This document shows positions 13,017 to 13,157 of a stretch of DNA of 13,157 bases, piece after piece (position 1 is the first letter of the stretch; every line of letters begins with the position of its first letter). The stretch is from Promethearchaeota archaeon (GTDB lineage Archaea > Asgardarchaeota > Lokiarchaeia > Sigynarchaeales > SOKP01): the NCBI GenBank assembly GCA_014729315.1, contig WJKD01000916.1, forward strand, positions 1 through 13,157, read 5' to 3'. The position numbers and the translations under genes were made by a program. Below the pieces are notes generated by a model, which ran no database searches, had not been told where the DNA came from, and saw nothing but the letters and a program-made list of their open reading frames with translations.

Positions 13017-13157
13017 TTATTTAAAAACCTTATTTTGTTTAACTGTTAAATCATACTTATCAATCCAATGATGGAAATGACTGATAATAAAATCTCTTGA
13101 AACATCTAAATATATCGCAAGATCTTCAATAAAATTGTTAAGATCAGTCCCACTTGC
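13017..13157 (-). CDS. C-terminal end of a minus-strand gene, possibly helix-turn-helix
   Basis: A minus-strand frame is open from the window edge to a TAA at 13017-13019, giving 46 residues. The stretch FIEDLAIYLDVSRDFIISHF resembles a helix-turn-helix (a short helix, a turn at LDVS, then a second helix), and the end is lysine-rich. The fragment is too short to name. The gene converges with the pilin gene with a gap of 22 bases. Confidence 0.5.
   Translation of the reverse strand, partial: ASGTDLNNFIEDLAIYLDVSRDFIISHFHHWIDKYDLTVKQNKVFK

Overview
The window reads as an AT-rich archaeal chromosome segment. The firmest evidence is a full-length transcription factor B (TFB) gene at 9697. Archaeal-type promoters (purine-rich BRE followed by TTTAAATA or TTTATATA) fit this, as does a short pilin with a class III/Flp-type leader. 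The base composition, the density of lysine-rich membrane proteins of unknown function and the mix of leaderless and Shine-Dalgarno genes would fit an Asgard (Lokiarchaea-like) genome. That placement is inference, and no marker here proves it.

Region 1 (1-2982) is a tight plus-strand run of membrane-protein genes, less AT-rich than what follows: the tail of a small membrane protein, a 555-residue protein with six membrane spans and a large outside domain (200-1867), and a third gene that starts 2 bases later. The third gene has a very strong Shine-Dalgarno sequence but an ATT where the start codon should be, and one in-frame TAA at 2134 splits an otherwise intact frame of about 370 codons. 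It is either a decaying gene or a recoded one.

Region 2 (2983-9410) is very AT-rich. A 448-base gap holds a duplicated element of about 85 bases containing nested inverted repeats and TATA-like boxes. After it come a small cysteine-containing protein (3431), a four-span membrane protein (3944), two tandem and clearly related cobalamin-binding-type radical SAM proteins (4747 and 6363, 20 bases apart, probably one transcript), and an unrecognised 472-residue protein (7992). Promoters placed 27-29 bases before the ATG make 3944 and 7992 good candidates for leaderless mRNAs. The radical SAM pair is the likely catalytic core of an unknown modification or biosynthetic pathway. No substrate can be read from the sequence.

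Region 3 (9411-13157) is more housekeeping-like. It holds a canonical promoter with a long leader and a hairpin touching the start codon of tfb. A convergent left-handed beta-helix protein of the gamma-carbonic-anhydrase family follows, in which all three zinc histidines are replaced. Next is a NIF3-family protein with its metal ligands replaced, divergent from a normal HIT hydrolase whose TTG start is fixed by a Shine-Dalgarno match. A Flp-like pilin comes next, and the end of a minus-strand gene runs off the window. Two adjacent metal-enzyme folds that have both lost their metal sites, the doubly damaged membrane gene, and the radical SAM pair are the points most worth a second look.
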